Position numbers and translations under genes: made by a program | Part shown: in pieces, positions 53,033 to 61,392 of the stretch | Layout: each line of letters starts with the position of its first letter | Position numbering within the stretch: position 1 is the first letter of the stretch | The notes under the pieces: generated by a model | Databases searched by the model: none | What the model saw: only the letters and a program-made list of their open reading frames with translations | What the model was told of the DNA's origin: nothing | Source: UBA6215 sp964484255 | Lineage (GTDB): Bacteria > Omnitrophota > Gorgyraeia > Pluralincolimonadales > Pluralincolimonadaceae | Direction: 5' to 3' | DNA length: 64,000 bases | Assembly: GCA_964484255.1 (NCBI GenBank) | Contig: CAZAEH010000003.1 | Span: forward strand, 31,094 to 95,093

Positions 53033-53831
53033 AAAAGTCGGGGTAATAGGGCTGGGTAATATGGGCCATGCTATCCTCCGCGGTCTCGCAAGTCCGGCAG
53101 GCGCCTGCCGGCGCCTGCTTGGCGGATATGATTGCAATACTGCTAAAGCCCGTTCAGTAGGAAGATCGCTGGGTGTTTCCGTTTATCCTTCGGTAAAGGA
53201 TCTTGTCGGGTTTTCCGACATCGTCATAATTGCGGTAAAACCTCAGAATTTTGACGAGCTTGCCCGTGAACTTTCCGGTAATGTGTCCGGCAAGCTGGTT
53301 ATATCTGTTGCAGCGGGCATTAAAACGCGGTATATCGAAAAAACTATCAACGCGGGAACAAGGGTGGTTAGGGTGATGCCCAATACTCCTGCTCTGGTGG
53401 GTGCCGGTATTACCGCGGTCTGCAGGGGTAAGTATGCATCGTCAGCGGACCTCAAAGCGGCGGAGAAGATCTTTTCCAGCGTCGGGTCAACTATCGTTAT
53501 AGGAGAAAAGTATTTTGACCTTGTTACGGCGATATCAGGCAGCGGCCCGGCCTACTTCTTTTATCTTAAAGAGGCATTGATAGAAGCGGCTGCCAAGATG
53601 GGCATGGACAGGGATGTGGCGAGGGCGCTCGTATCCAAGACGGCATTGGGCGCAGCGAAGCTGCTTATCGAGACGGGACATGAGCCAGGGATACTGCGCC
53701 AGCGCGTGACGTCAAAAGGCGGGACCACGGAAGAGGCCATAAAGGTCTTTGATAAAGCCGCGTTCAAGCGTATAGTTGAGAAAGCCGTGATCGCCGCGGC
53801 CAGGAGATCCAAGGAATTATCCGGGGGTTGA
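53013..53831 (+). CDS. proC: Pyrroline-5-carboxylate reductase
   Basis: 272 residues. It carries out the last step of proline synthesis. The Rossmann start KVGVIGLGNMGHAILRGL, VKPQNFDEL, VRVMPNTPALVGAG, AISGSGPAYFF and the C-terminal RQRVTSKGGTTEEAI are diagnostic. Between the first helix and second strand an extra SPAGACRRL is encoded by an 18-bp perfect palindrome (53094-53111), which looks inserted in frame. It overlaps yggS and is followed by yggT. Confidence 0.95.
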   Translation: MRYLKRKKVGVIGLGNMGHAILRGLASPAGACRRLLGGYDCNTAKARSVGRSLGVSVYPSVKDLVGFSDIVIIAVKPQNFDELARELSGNVSGKLVISVAAGIKTRYIEKTINAGTRVVRVMPNTPALVGAGITAVCRGKYASSADLKAAEKIFSSVGSTIVIGEKYFDLVTAISGSGPAYFFYLKEALIEAAAKMGMDRDVARALVSKTALGAAKLLIETGHEPGILRQRVTSKGGTTEEAIKVFDKAAFKRIVEKAVIAAARRSKELSGG

Positions 53832-53832
53832 T

Positions 53833-54132
53833 ATGTTCGCGATAAGCAACCTTATCATAATGTCGGCGCGTCTTATAGAGATCTTCCTGCAGGTACTATG
53901 CTTTCTTATAGTTTTGCGCGCTATAATGAGCTGGGTGAACCCTGACCCGTTCCATCCGTTGGTGCAGTTCCTTAACAAGGCAACCGATCCGGTGCTTGCG
54001 CCTTTCAGGAAATTCATGCCTCCGCTCGGTCCTATGGATATTTCTCCGGCCATAGCGGTGATACTGATATATTCTATACAGAAATATTTTTTGGTCCCTA
54101 CTTTGATGGAACTGGCGATGCGCATGCGATGA
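53833..54132 (+). CDS. YggT-family membrane protein
   Basis: 99 residues with two hydrophobic segments (about 8-30 and 70-90). The YggT signature ALRAIMSWVNPDPFHPLVQFLN followed by ATDPVLAPFRKFMPPLGPMDISP is clear by its key residues (SW, NP, ATDP, P-F-R, PPxGxxDxSP). It is an inner-membrane protein of unknown function, often found beside yggS-proC in division clusters; in some bacteria it is linked to osmotic stress and FtsZ-ring organisation. It starts one base after proC. Confidence 0.9.
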   Translation: MFAISNLIIMSARLIEIFLQVLCFLIVLRAIMSWVNPDPFHPLVQFLNKATDPVLAPFRKFMPPLGPMDISPAIAVILIYSIQKYFLVPTLMELAMRMR

Positions 54133-54144
54133 AACGGAGGCGAT

Positions 54145-54972
54145 ATGCACGAACTCAAGAATAAGATAAGCGAGACAACAAAATTCATAAAAGATGAGCT
54201 TGGGCATATGCCCAAGCCCGACATAGCCATAATACTCGGGACGGGTTTAGGCAATCTCACCGGGAAGATAGAGGGCAGGAGGAATATAGAATACTGGAAG
54301 GTACCCCATTTCCCCGTTTCAACCGTAAAGAGCCATAAAGGCGAGCTTGTATTCGGCAGGATCGGCAACAAGAATATCGTTGCGATGGAGGGCAGGCTCC
54401 ACTATTACGAGGGATACAGCCTCGATGAAGTGACTTATCCGGTCAGGGTGGCTAAGGCCCTTGGCGCCGGCATGCTTATAGTATCGAACGCAGCAGGCGG
54501 TATGAATCCCAAATTTAAGGCAGGCGACCTCATGGCTATAGCCGATCATATAAATTTCATGGGGGTTAATCCCCTCATAGGCCCAAACGATGATTCTCTC
54601 GGGCCGAGGTTCCCGGATTTTTGCGACCTCTACGATCCGAAACTGGTAGAGCTTGCCGGCACAATAGCGAAAGAGGAAGGATTGAACTTGCATAAAGGAG
54701 TTTATGTCGGTGTCACCGGTCCGAACCTCGAGACAAGGGCGGAATACAAGTTCTTCCAGGCCATAGGCGCGGATGCCGTCGGCATGTCTACCGTGCCGGA
54801 AGTTATCGTGGCAAGGCACGCGGGCCTGAAGATATTCGGCATAAGTGTCATAACCGATGTATGTCTTCCCGAGACTCTTAAACCATGCAACATAGACGAG
54901 ATAATAAAAGCGGCCAACGAGGCTGAACCGAAACTGACAAAACTGATATACACACTTATAGAGAGAATATGA
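54145..54972 (+). CDS. punA: Purine nucleoside phosphorylase
   Basis: 275 residues of the trimeric class II (PunA/MTAP-like) family. ILGTGLGNL near residue 30, GRLHYYEGY, VSNAAGGMNP and the purine-site VGVTGPNLETRAEY are visible. GADAVGMSTVPEVIVARH near 200 is the family signature, and an Asn-type purine position is followed by SVITDVCLPE. It splits guanosine/inosine with phosphate for purine salvage. It has GGAGG before ATG and overlaps ileS by four bases. Confidence 0.93.
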   Translation: MHELKNKISETTKFIKDELGHMPKPDIAIILGTGLGNLTGKIEGRRNIEYWKVPHFPVSTVKSHKGELVFGRIGNKNIVAMEGRLHYYEGYSLDEVTYPVRVAKALGAGMLIVSNAAGGMNPKFKAGDLMAIADHINFMGVNPLIGPNDDSLGPRFPDFCDLYDPKLVELAGTIAKEEGLNLHKGVYVGVTGPNLETRAEYKFFQAIGADAVGMSTVPEVIVARHAGLKIFGISVITDVCLPETLKPCNIDEIIKAANEAEPKLTKLIYTLIERI

Positions 54973-57746
54973 ATTACAAGGATACCTTAAACTTACCGAA
55001 GACCGATTTCCCAATGAAGGCCGATCTTCCCAGGAGGGAACCCGAGATTCTTAAATTCTGGGAGGAGGGAGGTACTTACGCCGGGATAAGAAAAAAGCGC
55101 GCCGGTGCGCCGAAGTATATACTCCATGACGGACCGCCCTATGCGAACGGAAACATCCATATCGGGCACTCTCTTGACAAGACCCTCAAAGATATAGTCG
55201 TCAAGTACAAGACGATGAAGGGTTTTGACTCTCCGTATGTCCCCGGCTGGGATTGCCATGGCCTCCCGGTTGAACATGCCTTGCTGAAGGAATTGAAGAT
55301 CTCAAAGGGCCAGATAGACAGGGTAGAGTTCCGGAAGAAAGCGGCGGAATATGCCCTTAAGTATGTATCCATACAGAAGGAACAATTCAGGCGCCTTGGT
55401 GTTTTCGGGGACTGGGACAACCCTTACCTTACGCTGAGCAACGATTATGTCGCCGGTATCGTGCGTTCTTTCGCCAAGATGGCGGAAGGCGGGTATATAT
55501 ATAAAGGTGTCAAGCCGGTTAACTGGTGCCTGCGTTGCGAGACGGCTCTGGCCGAGGCCGAGGTCGAATACGCCGACCACGCGTCGCCGTCGATATTCGT
55601 AAAATTCGCCGTTACCGGAAACAAAGCCTGGGACGGCAAGCTTTCGCTTGTAATCTGGACAACGACACCGTGGACGCTTGTGGCTAACGTGGCCGTTGCC
55701 GTGAACCCTTCGCTGGATTACGTGACCATAGAGACGGCCGGTGAGCGTTATATACTTGCTCATGACCTGTTGGAGTCTGTTGCCGGAAAATCAGGGTTCA
55801 AGGATTATAAAGTGGTCTCGACTGTTAAGGGCAAGGAGCTCGAGGGCCTTGTCTACAAGCATCCTTTCATGGACAGGGAGGGCAAGGTAGTCCTGGCCGA
55901 TTACGTTTCCAACGAGGACGGTTCCGGATGCGTGCATACCGCGCCCGGACATGGCATGGATGACTACCTCACCGGCCAGCGATATGGCCTCCCTACGCTT
56001 ATGCCCGTCAATGAAAAAGGGATATTCGATGAGACCGCGGGGGATTTTAAAGGTTTCCATGTCTTCAAAGCCAACGACGCAATAATAGAAAGACTCAAGA
56101 CCGGAGGCAGCCTGCTTAATTCCGGGTCTATATCCCATTCGTATCCCCATTGCTGGAGGTGCAAAGAACCCGTGATCTTCAGGGCGACTGTCCAGTGGTT
56201 TATAGACGTCGACCATAAGGACCTGAGGAAAAATACCCTTGAGGAGATAAAAAAAGTGAAATGGGTCCCATCAGTCGGGGAGAACAGGATATCGGCCATG
56301 ATAGAGAACCGCCCTGACTGGTGCCTTTCGCGCCAAAGGTATTGGGGGGTCCCGATACCGGCGTTCTATTGCGAATCATGCAAGAAGACCGTGCTGGATG
56401 CGAAGGTCATCGAAGGGATAGCATCGATAATGGAAAAAGAGGGTTCCAATGCCTGGTTCTCCAAGTCCGCCGCAGAGCTGCTTCCTGCCGGTTTTTCCTG
56501 CCCTTCATGCAAAGGTAGACAGTTCAGGAAAGAGGAGGACATCCTTGATGTATGGTTCGACTCCGGCGTCAGCCACCAGTCGGTTTTAAGGGCAAGGGAA
56601 CAGCTCAAGTTCCCGGCAGACCTGTATCTTGAAGGAAGCGACCAGCATCGCGGGTGGTTCCAGGCTTCTCTTCTTACCTCTATGCCGATAGAGAAACGCC
56701 CGCCTTTTGAATCGGTCTTGACCCACGGGTTCGTGATGGACGGGGAAGGCAGGAAGATGTCCAAATCCCTGGGCAACGTTATCTCCCCGCAGGATGTAAT
56801 AAAGACGCACGGTGCCGATGTATTGAGGATGTGGGTCGCCTCATGCGACTATTATGAAGATATCAGGATATCAAAGGAGATACTCGAAAGGACCTCGGAA
56901 GCCTACCGCAAGATAAGGAACACCGCGCGGTTCATATTGGGTAACCTTTTCGATTATGACCCGGCGAAGGACAGGCTTATCCACAAGGACCTTTTGGAGA
57001 TAGATAAATGGGCTATATCCAAGGCTTATTCGCTGGCCGCGGAGACGGCAGGTTATTATGACACCTTTGAGTTCCACAAGGTTTTTAGGGCGTTATATAA
57101 CTTCTGCACAGTAGAACTTTCCAGTTTTTATCTTGACGTTTCAAAAGATAGGTTGTATACTTATGCGCCGAACTCGAAGGAAAGACGGTCTACGCAGACC
57201 GCGATCTATGAGATAGTCATGGTGCTTGCTAAAACTCTGGCACCGATAGCACCATTTACGGCAGAAGAGATCTGGCAGAAACTTAAGAGGGACGACCCTT
57301 CGCCGAGTGTGCATTCTTCGTTGTGGCCTGAGGCGCTGGAAGGGTACATAGATAAGGCCCTCGAGAAGAGGTGGGAAGACCTCTTCGTGCTCAGGCCTGT
57401 TATCATGAAGGCGATAGAGGAACAAAGGGCCAACGGTGTTATCGGCGACTCCATGGAGGCGTCGGTTACGATCTATATAAAAGATGTGCAAAGGTACAAA
57501 TATCTTCACGGCTTCGCGAAAGAACTGGCGGGGGTGTTCCTGCTTTCCGGTTTTTCAATAGAGGATACCCCGGGCGGATTTCACGGAAAGGCGGGCCTTG
57601 TGGAGTCCGAAGGCCTTGGCATATTGGTAAGAAAGGCTTCCGGAGCGAAATGCGACCGCTGCTGGACTTATTCAAATGAGGTAGGCAGCGACGCGGACCA
57701 TCCGACCCTGTGCAGGCGCTGCTCAGGTGTCCTAAAAGGAGAATGA
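54969..57746 (+). CDS. ileS: Isoleucyl-tRNA synthetase
   Basis: 925 residues, bacterial type. HIGH motif in NGNIHIGHSLDKTLKD (near residue 60), editing domain (TTTPWTLVANVAVAV, near 222), WFxxEGSDQHRGWFQ-type motif (about 555-562) and KMSKS in GRKMSKSLGNVISPQD (near 597). The C-terminal zinc finger is CDRCWTYSNEVG with CRRCSG (near 898-920). An internal CESC..CPSC pair around 475-515 also occurs in this family. It charges both Ile tRNAs; a CAT-anticodon tRNA lies at 33108. Confidence 0.97.
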   Translation: MNYKDTLNLPKTDFPMKADLPRREPEILKFWEEGGTYAGIRKKRAGAPKYILHDGPPYANGNIHIGHSLDKTLKDIVVKYKTMKGFDSPYVPGWDCHGLPVEHALLKELKISKGQIDRVEFRKKAAEYALKYVSIQKEQFRRLGVFGDWDNPYLTLSNDYVAGIVRSFAKMAEGGYIYKGVKPVNWCLRCETALAEAEVEYADHASPSIFVKFAVTGNKAWDGKLSLVIWTTTPWTLVANVAVAVNPSLDYVTIETAGERYILAHDLLESVAGKSGFKDYKVVSTVKGKELEGLVYKHPFMDREGKVVLADYVSNEDGSGCVHTAPGHGMDDYLTGQRYGLPTLMPVNEKGIFDETAGDFKGFHVFKANDAIIERLKTGGSLLNSGSISHSYPHCWRCKEPVIFRATVQWFIDVDHKDLRKNTLEEIKKVKWVPSVGENRISAMIENRPDWCLSRQRYWGVPIPAFYCESCKKTVLDAKVIEGIASIMEKEGSNAWFSKSAAELLPAGFSCPSCKGRQFRKEEDILDVWFDSGVSHQSVLRAREQLKFPADLYLEGSDQHRGWFQASLLTSMPIEKRPPFESVLTHGFVMDGEGRKMSKSLGNVISPQDVIKTHGADVLRMWVASCDYYEDIRISKEILERTSEAYRKIRNTARFILGNLFDYDPAKDRLIHKDLLEIDKWAISKAYSLAAETAGYYDTFEFHKVFRALYNFCTVELSSFYLDVSKDRLYTYAPNSKERRSTQTAIYEIVMVLAKTLAPIAPFTAEEIWQKLKRDDPSPSVHSSLWPEALEGYIDKALEKRWEDLFVLRPVIMKAIEEQRANGVIGDSMEASVTIYIKDVQRYKYLHGFAKELAGVFLLSGFSIEDTPGGFHGKAGLVESEGLGILVRKASGAKCDRCWTYSNEVGSDADHPTLCRRCSGVLKGE

Positions 57747-57752
57747 TCAGAA

Positions 57753-58148
57753 ATGATAAAATGGGATAAGGCCGAGCTGGAAAAATTCAAGAAGATGCTC
57801 CTCAAGAAAAAAGAGGAGATACTCAAGGAGATCAACGGTGTCGAAAAAGATTCCCTCAACAGGTCGCAGAGGGATGCTTCAGGGGATCTTTCGGCATACA
57901 CGTTCCATATGGCGGATGTGGCCACCGACAGTTTCGACAGGGAGTTTTCGCTCGGTATAGCCACCAATGTCCAGCAGAAGATGCTCTATGCCATAGAGGA
58001 GGCCCTTAAGCGCATAGAAGACAAGACGTACGGGGTTTGTCTTAAGTGTGATAAACCTATAGCGAAGCAGCGTCTTATGGCCATGCCTTTCGCGAGCCTT
58101 TGCCTGGATTGCCAGTCCAAAGAGGACCCGCAGAAGAAGATAATCTGA
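57753..58148 (+). CDS. DksA/TraR-family zinc-finger protein
   Basis: 131 residues. An N-terminal coiled coil (about 8-35) and a helical bundle are followed by a C4 zinc finger (GVCLKCDKPI..LCLDCQSKE, near 95-122). The family binds RNA polymerase through the secondary channel and alters initiation. The coiled-coil tip here (GDLSAYTFHMADVATDSFDRE) is closer to the YocK/YteA-TraR type than to DksA, so ppGpp synergy cannot be assumed. It lies six bases after ileS and overlaps lspA by one base; ileS-(dksA-like)-lspA is a common order. Confidence 0.88.
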   Translation: MIKWDKAELEKFKKMLLKKKEEILKEINGVEKDSLNRSQRDASGDLSAYTFHMADVATDSFDREFSLGIATNVQQKMLYAIEEALKRIEDKTYGVCLKCDKPIAKQRLMAMPFASLCLDCQSKEDPQKKII

Positions 58149-58588
58149 TGTTCCCATTTATCGTTGCCGGATTGGTCGTTGTCGCCGATCAGGTTACAAA
58201 GGCTTTAGTGGCAGCGAAATTACGGCCGGAAGAATCGGTGCCGGTATTGGGGGACCTTTTAAGCGTCAGCCTTGTAGAGAACACGGGTGCATCCTTCGGT
58301 TTGTTCAAGAGCCAGACCCTTATACTGGTATTGGTATCTGTCATAGCGATTATTTTTATAGTATTTTATTTGGCAAAAAAGAAATCCAGCTTATACCTGC
58401 CGTTTGCCCTGATACTGGGAGGTGCATGCGGTAACCTTATCGACAGGCTTCGGTTCGGGTATGTAGTGGATTTCATAGACTTCCATTGGTGGCCGGTGTT
58501 CAACGTGGCCGATTCCTGCATAACCGTCGGTTCCGTCATATTGTTTTTTGTCATATTAAGGGGAAAAGATGCATCCCGTCCTGTTTGA
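58148..58588 (+). CDS. lspA: Lipoprotein signal peptidase
   Basis: 146 residues from ATG 58148 (MFPFIVAGLVVVADQVTK), sharing a base with the preceding stop; the frame is open upstream but reads through the previous gene. Four membrane helices. The catalytic aspartates are in GNLIDRLRFGYVVDFIDF (near 101) and FNVADSCITVG (near 121), and VENTGASFGLF is conserved. It cuts prolipoproteins after Lgt has lipidated them; lgt is the next gene and overlaps its end. Confidence 0.96.
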   Translation: MFPFIVAGLVVVADQVTKALVAAKLRPEESVPVLGDLLSVSLVENTGASFGLFKSQTLILVLVSVIAIIFIVFYLAKKKSSLYLPFALILGGACGNLIDRLRFGYVVDFIDFHWWPVFNVADSCITVGSVILFFVILRGKDASRPV

Positions 58589-59291
58589 GATAGGGCCGTT
58601 CAAGGTATTTTCCTATGGTGTTGCGCTCGCAACAGCCTTTCTGTCGGCGTCATACCTCGCCAGAAAGAAAGCAATATCGTCCGGGATGGACGGCGACAAG
58701 ATCCTCGACCTCTCAGTATTGCTTATAATAAGCGGCATTGCCGGAGGCCGCGTTTTATTTGTCCTGCTCAACCTTGAAGAATACCTTATCCGACCTGCAG
58801 ATATCTTCAAATTGTGGGAAGGGGGACTCGTCTGGTACGGGGGGCTCATCCTTGCCGTTATATGTGCAATAATTTTCCTGAAGGTCAACAAGATGCCCGT
58901 GTTGAAGACAGGAGATCTTATAGCTCCTTTCGTGGCTTTAGGACAAGCGATAGGGCGCATAGGGTGTTTTCTTAACGGTTGCTGTTACGGAAAACCTACG
59001 GACCTTCCCATAGGTGTCACCTTTCCGGGTATGGAAGTTAAAGTTATCCCTACGCAATTGATAGAGTCTGCGGCCATGTTCGCGCTTTTTCTCTTTCTGA
59101 GGGGACGAAAGCCCTCGAACGGCAGGACGATGTTGCTTTATCTGCTGGGTTATTCGGTTTTCAGGTTCTTGATCGAATTCTTCCGCGGGGACAATCCCGC
59201 GTTCCTCGCGGGACTTACCGTATCGCAGTTAATATCTATCTTGATATTTATCATATCCGCAATAGCATGGAAACTTATACCTTCGAAGTAA
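58569..59291 (+). CDS. lgt: Prolipoprotein diacylglyceryl transferase
   Basis: 240 residues, about seven membrane helices. GGRVLFVLLN, WEGGLVWYGGLI and the Lgt signature GRIGCFLNGCCYGKPTDLP near residue 136 are clear, with FRFLIEFFRGDNPA near 208. It attaches diacylglycerol to the lipobox cysteine in the inner membrane. It overlaps lspA by 20 bases and rluD by 25 bases, so the three are probably cotranslated. Confidence 0.96.
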   Translation: MHPVLFEIGPFKVFSYGVALATAFLSASYLARKKAISSGMDGDKILDLSVLLIISGIAGGRVLFVLLNLEEYLIRPADIFKLWEGGLVWYGGLILAVICAIIFLKVNKMPVLKTGDLIAPFVALGQAIGRIGCFLNGCCYGKPTDLPIGVTFPGMEVKVIPTQLIESAAMFALFLFLRGRKPSNGRTMLLYLLGYSVFRFLIEFFRGDNPAFLAGLTVSQLISILIFIISAIAWKLIPSK

Positions 59292-60196
59292 AGGAGGACG
59301 GCCTTCCCGCTAGGCTGGACCAGTACCTGGCCGCAGTATACCCCGTCCCAGTCACAAGGTCACATATCAAGAGACTGATGGAAAAAGGCCTCGTGCTTGT
59401 TGACGGCCGCGTGGCAAGACCCAACCATAAGGTCAAACCCGGTGAAAAGATAAAAGTCCTGCCTGAAGAAACTGTCCCCTCCGGGATCGTGCCCGAGAAC
59501 ATAGGCCTTGATATAATATATGAAGATGACGATATAATAGTGGTCGATAAGCAGCCGGGCATAGCGGTTCACCCCGGCGCGGGCATAAGGTCCGGGACCC
59601 TGGTTAACGCGCTCTTGAACCATAGCGGTAAGCTGTCCGATATTAGTGAGGGCCGGCCAGGCCTGGTCCACAGGCTGGATAAGGATACCTCGGGCGTCAT
59701 GGTCGTTGCAAAGAACAACAAGAGCCACGCCGAACTTGCCAGGCAATTCAAGTCCAGGGAAGTGAAGAAGAATTACCTGGCCCTGGTGAAAGGTATTATA
59801 GATACGGATAGCGGGGTCATTGACCTGCCGATCGGGAGGCACCCGAGCAACCGCCAGAAGATGTCTGTCAGGCACGACTCGCAGAGAGGGGCGGTCACCG
59901 AGTACAAAGTAGTCAAGAGGTTTGATGGTTTTACGCTCGTTATGTTGAACCTTAAGACCGGCCGGACCCACCAGATAAGGGTCCATATGTCATATATAGG
60001 GCACCCCGTCCTGGGTGATGAAAAGTACGGGTCAAAAGGAAAGTTTGCCAGGCAGGCCCTCCACTCGTATTACCTCAGGTTACGCCACCCGGCAACAGGT
60101 AAAGAGATGGAATTCTGTGCCGATTTACCCTCCGATATGAAGGACATAATAGGCCCTTCTTATAGCAATATTTTACCATTGACAAAACCTTTTTAA
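59267..60196 (+). CDS. rluD: Ribosomal large subunit pseudouridine synthase (RluD type)
   Basis: 309 residues. An N-terminal S4 RNA-binding domain (RLDQYLAAVYPVPVTRSHIK) precedes the RluA-family catalytic domain with GLVHRLDKDTSGVMVVAKN (catalytic Asp near residue 144) and LKTGRTHQIRVHMSYIGHPV near 228. It converts uridines of 23S rRNA (positions 1911/1915/1917 in E. coli RluD) to pseudouridine; exact targets here are not known. A promoter for the next gene lies in its last 20 bases. Confidence 0.93.
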   Translation: METYTFEVKEDGLPARLDQYLAAVYPVPVTRSHIKRLMEKGLVLVDGRVARPNHKVKPGEKIKVLPEETVPSGIVPENIGLDIIYEDDDIIVVDKQPGIAVHPGAGIRSGTLVNALLNHSGKLSDISEGRPGLVHRLDKDTSGVMVVAKNNKSHAELARQFKSREVKKNYLALVKGIIDTDSGVIDLPIGRHPSNRQKMSVRHDSQRGAVTEYKVVKRFDGFTLVMLNLKTGRTHQIRVHMSYIGHPVLGDEKYGSKGKFARQALHSYYLRLRHPATGKEMEFCADLPSDMKDIIGPSYSNILPLTKPF

Positions 60197-60207
60197 TAGT
60201 GTATATA
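60179..60207 (+). promoter_or_regulatory. Promoter of the small membrane protein
   Basis: TTGACA (60179-60184), 17 bases, TATATA (60202-60207). The -35 lies within the rluD end. The predicted start near 60213 coincides with the beginning of the hairpin at 60213-60243. Confidence 0.6.
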
Positions 60208-60212
60208 TAGTT

Positions 60213-60243
60213 CCTGTAGATGCCCAAGTGGGCAAAAAACAGG
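60213..60243 (+). promoter_or_regulatory. Hairpin at the 5' end of the small-protein mRNA
   Basis: CCTGT (60213-60217) pairs with ACAGG (60239-60243) and, inside it, TGCCCA (60221-60226) pairs with TGGGCA (60229-60234). No T-run follows, so it is not a standard terminator. It would form the 5' end of the transcript and may protect it, leaving the GGAGG ribosome site (60251) free. Confidence 0.5.
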
Positions 60244-60261
60244 TAAAATCGGAGGCCACAG

Positions 60262-60480
60262 ATGTCAAACGCTATCCTGAGTTTAGTCATGGCTTTAGCT
60301 GTAGTTGTTATAGGCCTTTATTCGGTAGCTTTCAGGCATTCGGTCGCAAGCTGGGCCGCAGGCCTTTATAAGGGCAGCGTGGGCTCAGGTATTAACGAAA
60401 AGGTGTACAGGACGTGTTTTGGCGTTGTCGGTGTTTCGTTAATGGTGTTTGGCATGCTTACCATGCTGTTGGTAGCATAA
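60262..60480 (+). CDS. Small two-helix membrane protein, unknown
   Basis: 72 residues with two hydrophobic helices (about 3-22 and 51-71) joined by a short basic loop (RHSVASWAAGLYKGSVGSGINEK). It has a good ribosome-binding site (GGAGG) and its own promoter and terminator, so it is a genuine monocistronic gene. I do not recognise the family. The terminal FGVVGVSLMVFGMLTMLLVA is glycine-rich and could support helix packing. Confidence 0.75.
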   Translation: MSNAILSLVMALAVVVIGLYSVAFRHSVASWAAGLYKGSVGSGINEKVYRTCFGVVGVSLMVFGMLTMLLVA

Positions 60481-60512
60481 AGGAAGCGTTCTTATAACTT
60501 GGTATTTGTTTG

Positions 60513-60550
60513 ATACTCCTTTGCGGATCAGCGCGAGGGAGTATTTTTTT
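60513..60550 (+). terminator. Rho-independent terminator after the small protein gene
   Basis: ATACTCC (60513-60519) pairs with GGAGTAT (60538-60544) around an inner TTGCG/CGCGA-type helix, followed by TTTTTT. It ends the transcript begun at 60213. Confidence 0.8.
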
Positions 60551-60551
60551 C

Positions 60552-60581
60552 TTGCATTGCCGGTCTCACGTAAGATATAAT
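60552..60581 (+). promoter_or_regulatory. Promoter of the coiled-coil protein gene
   Basis: TTGCAT (60552-60557), 18 bases, TATAAT (60576-60581). It lies immediately after the terminator and 43 bases before the ATG at 60624, whose ribosome site is AAAGGAGGAA. Confidence 0.6.
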
Positions 60582-60623
60582 AATCCACGGTCAATAAGTA
60601 AAGCCAAATAAAAGGAGGAACAA

Positions 60624-61391
60624 ATGAAATCGTTCCGGCTTGTAATAATAATCTTGGTTTTATTGTGCCTTGGATTGGGTATTTTTGCCGCGGTATCTTT
60701 TACCGGTTTGCAGAAAGCGAACTCAGAGCGTCTCACTACCGAAAACACTCTCAATAGCCTTAAAGATGAAAAGGCGGCCTTAGATAAAGAGCTTAGTGAA
60801 CAGAAGAAGACCAAGCTGGACCTTGAGGCCCAATTGGCGGACATGAAGGGCAAGGTCTCGGCTTTACAGGATAAGGCCGAGAAGCTTGCAGCGATGCTGG
60901 CCGACGAGAAGAAGGCCAGGGAAGACGCGGAGGACCAGCTCAGCAGCAAGAGCAGGGAGCTTGATGATGTAAAGACCAATTGGGAGAGCGAGAAGATCTC
61001 GCGCACTTCCCTGCAGGAGCAATATGACAAAATATTCAAGGAATTCAGTTCCCTCCAGGACCAGCTTAAGGCAGTATCATCCGACAACGATAATTTAAGG
61101 AAACAGGTCGAGGATCTCCAGGCCAAGAAAGAAGTCGAGCTTGATAAGATCGTGGTCAAGCCGGGTGTCGATGCCGAAGGAAAAGTCCTCGTAGTCAACA
61201 AGGAATTTAATTTTATAGTAGTCGCTGCCGGAAACAATAAAGGCATAAGCCCGGGTGTCGTATTCGGCGTATTCAGGGACGGTAAACTCATAGCAAAGGC
61301 GCAGGTGGAGAAGGTCTATGAGACGATGTCCGCAGCCAATATAACCGAAGGAACAGACATCAGGGAAGGCGATATAGCGAAAGCTATGTAA
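60624..61391 (+). CDS. Membrane-anchored coiled-coil protein, unknown
   Basis: 255 residues. One N-terminal membrane helix (about 6-25) is followed by a long coiled coil (about 35-175). A compact beta-rich C-terminal domain (GKVLVVNKEFNFIVVAAG, then GVVFGVFRDGKLIAKAQVEKV) resembles the beta-barrel end of MreC-like proteins only in style. It probably projects into the periplasm. It has its own promoter and lies two bases before aroA. No function can be assigned; an envelope-scaffold role is a guess. Confidence 0.75.
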   Translation: MKSFRLVIIILVLLCLGLGIFAAVSFTGLQKANSERLTTENTLNSLKDEKAALDKELSEQKKTKLDLEAQLADMKGKVSALQDKAEKLAAMLADEKKAREDAEDQLSSKSRELDDVKTNWESEKISRTSLQEQYDKIFKEFSSLQDQLKAVSSDNDNLRKQVEDLQAKKEVELDKIVVKPGVDAEGKVLVVNKEFNFIVVAAGNNKGISPGVVFGVFRDGKLIAKAQVEKVYETMSAANITEGTDIREGDIAKAM

Positions 61392-61392
61392 T

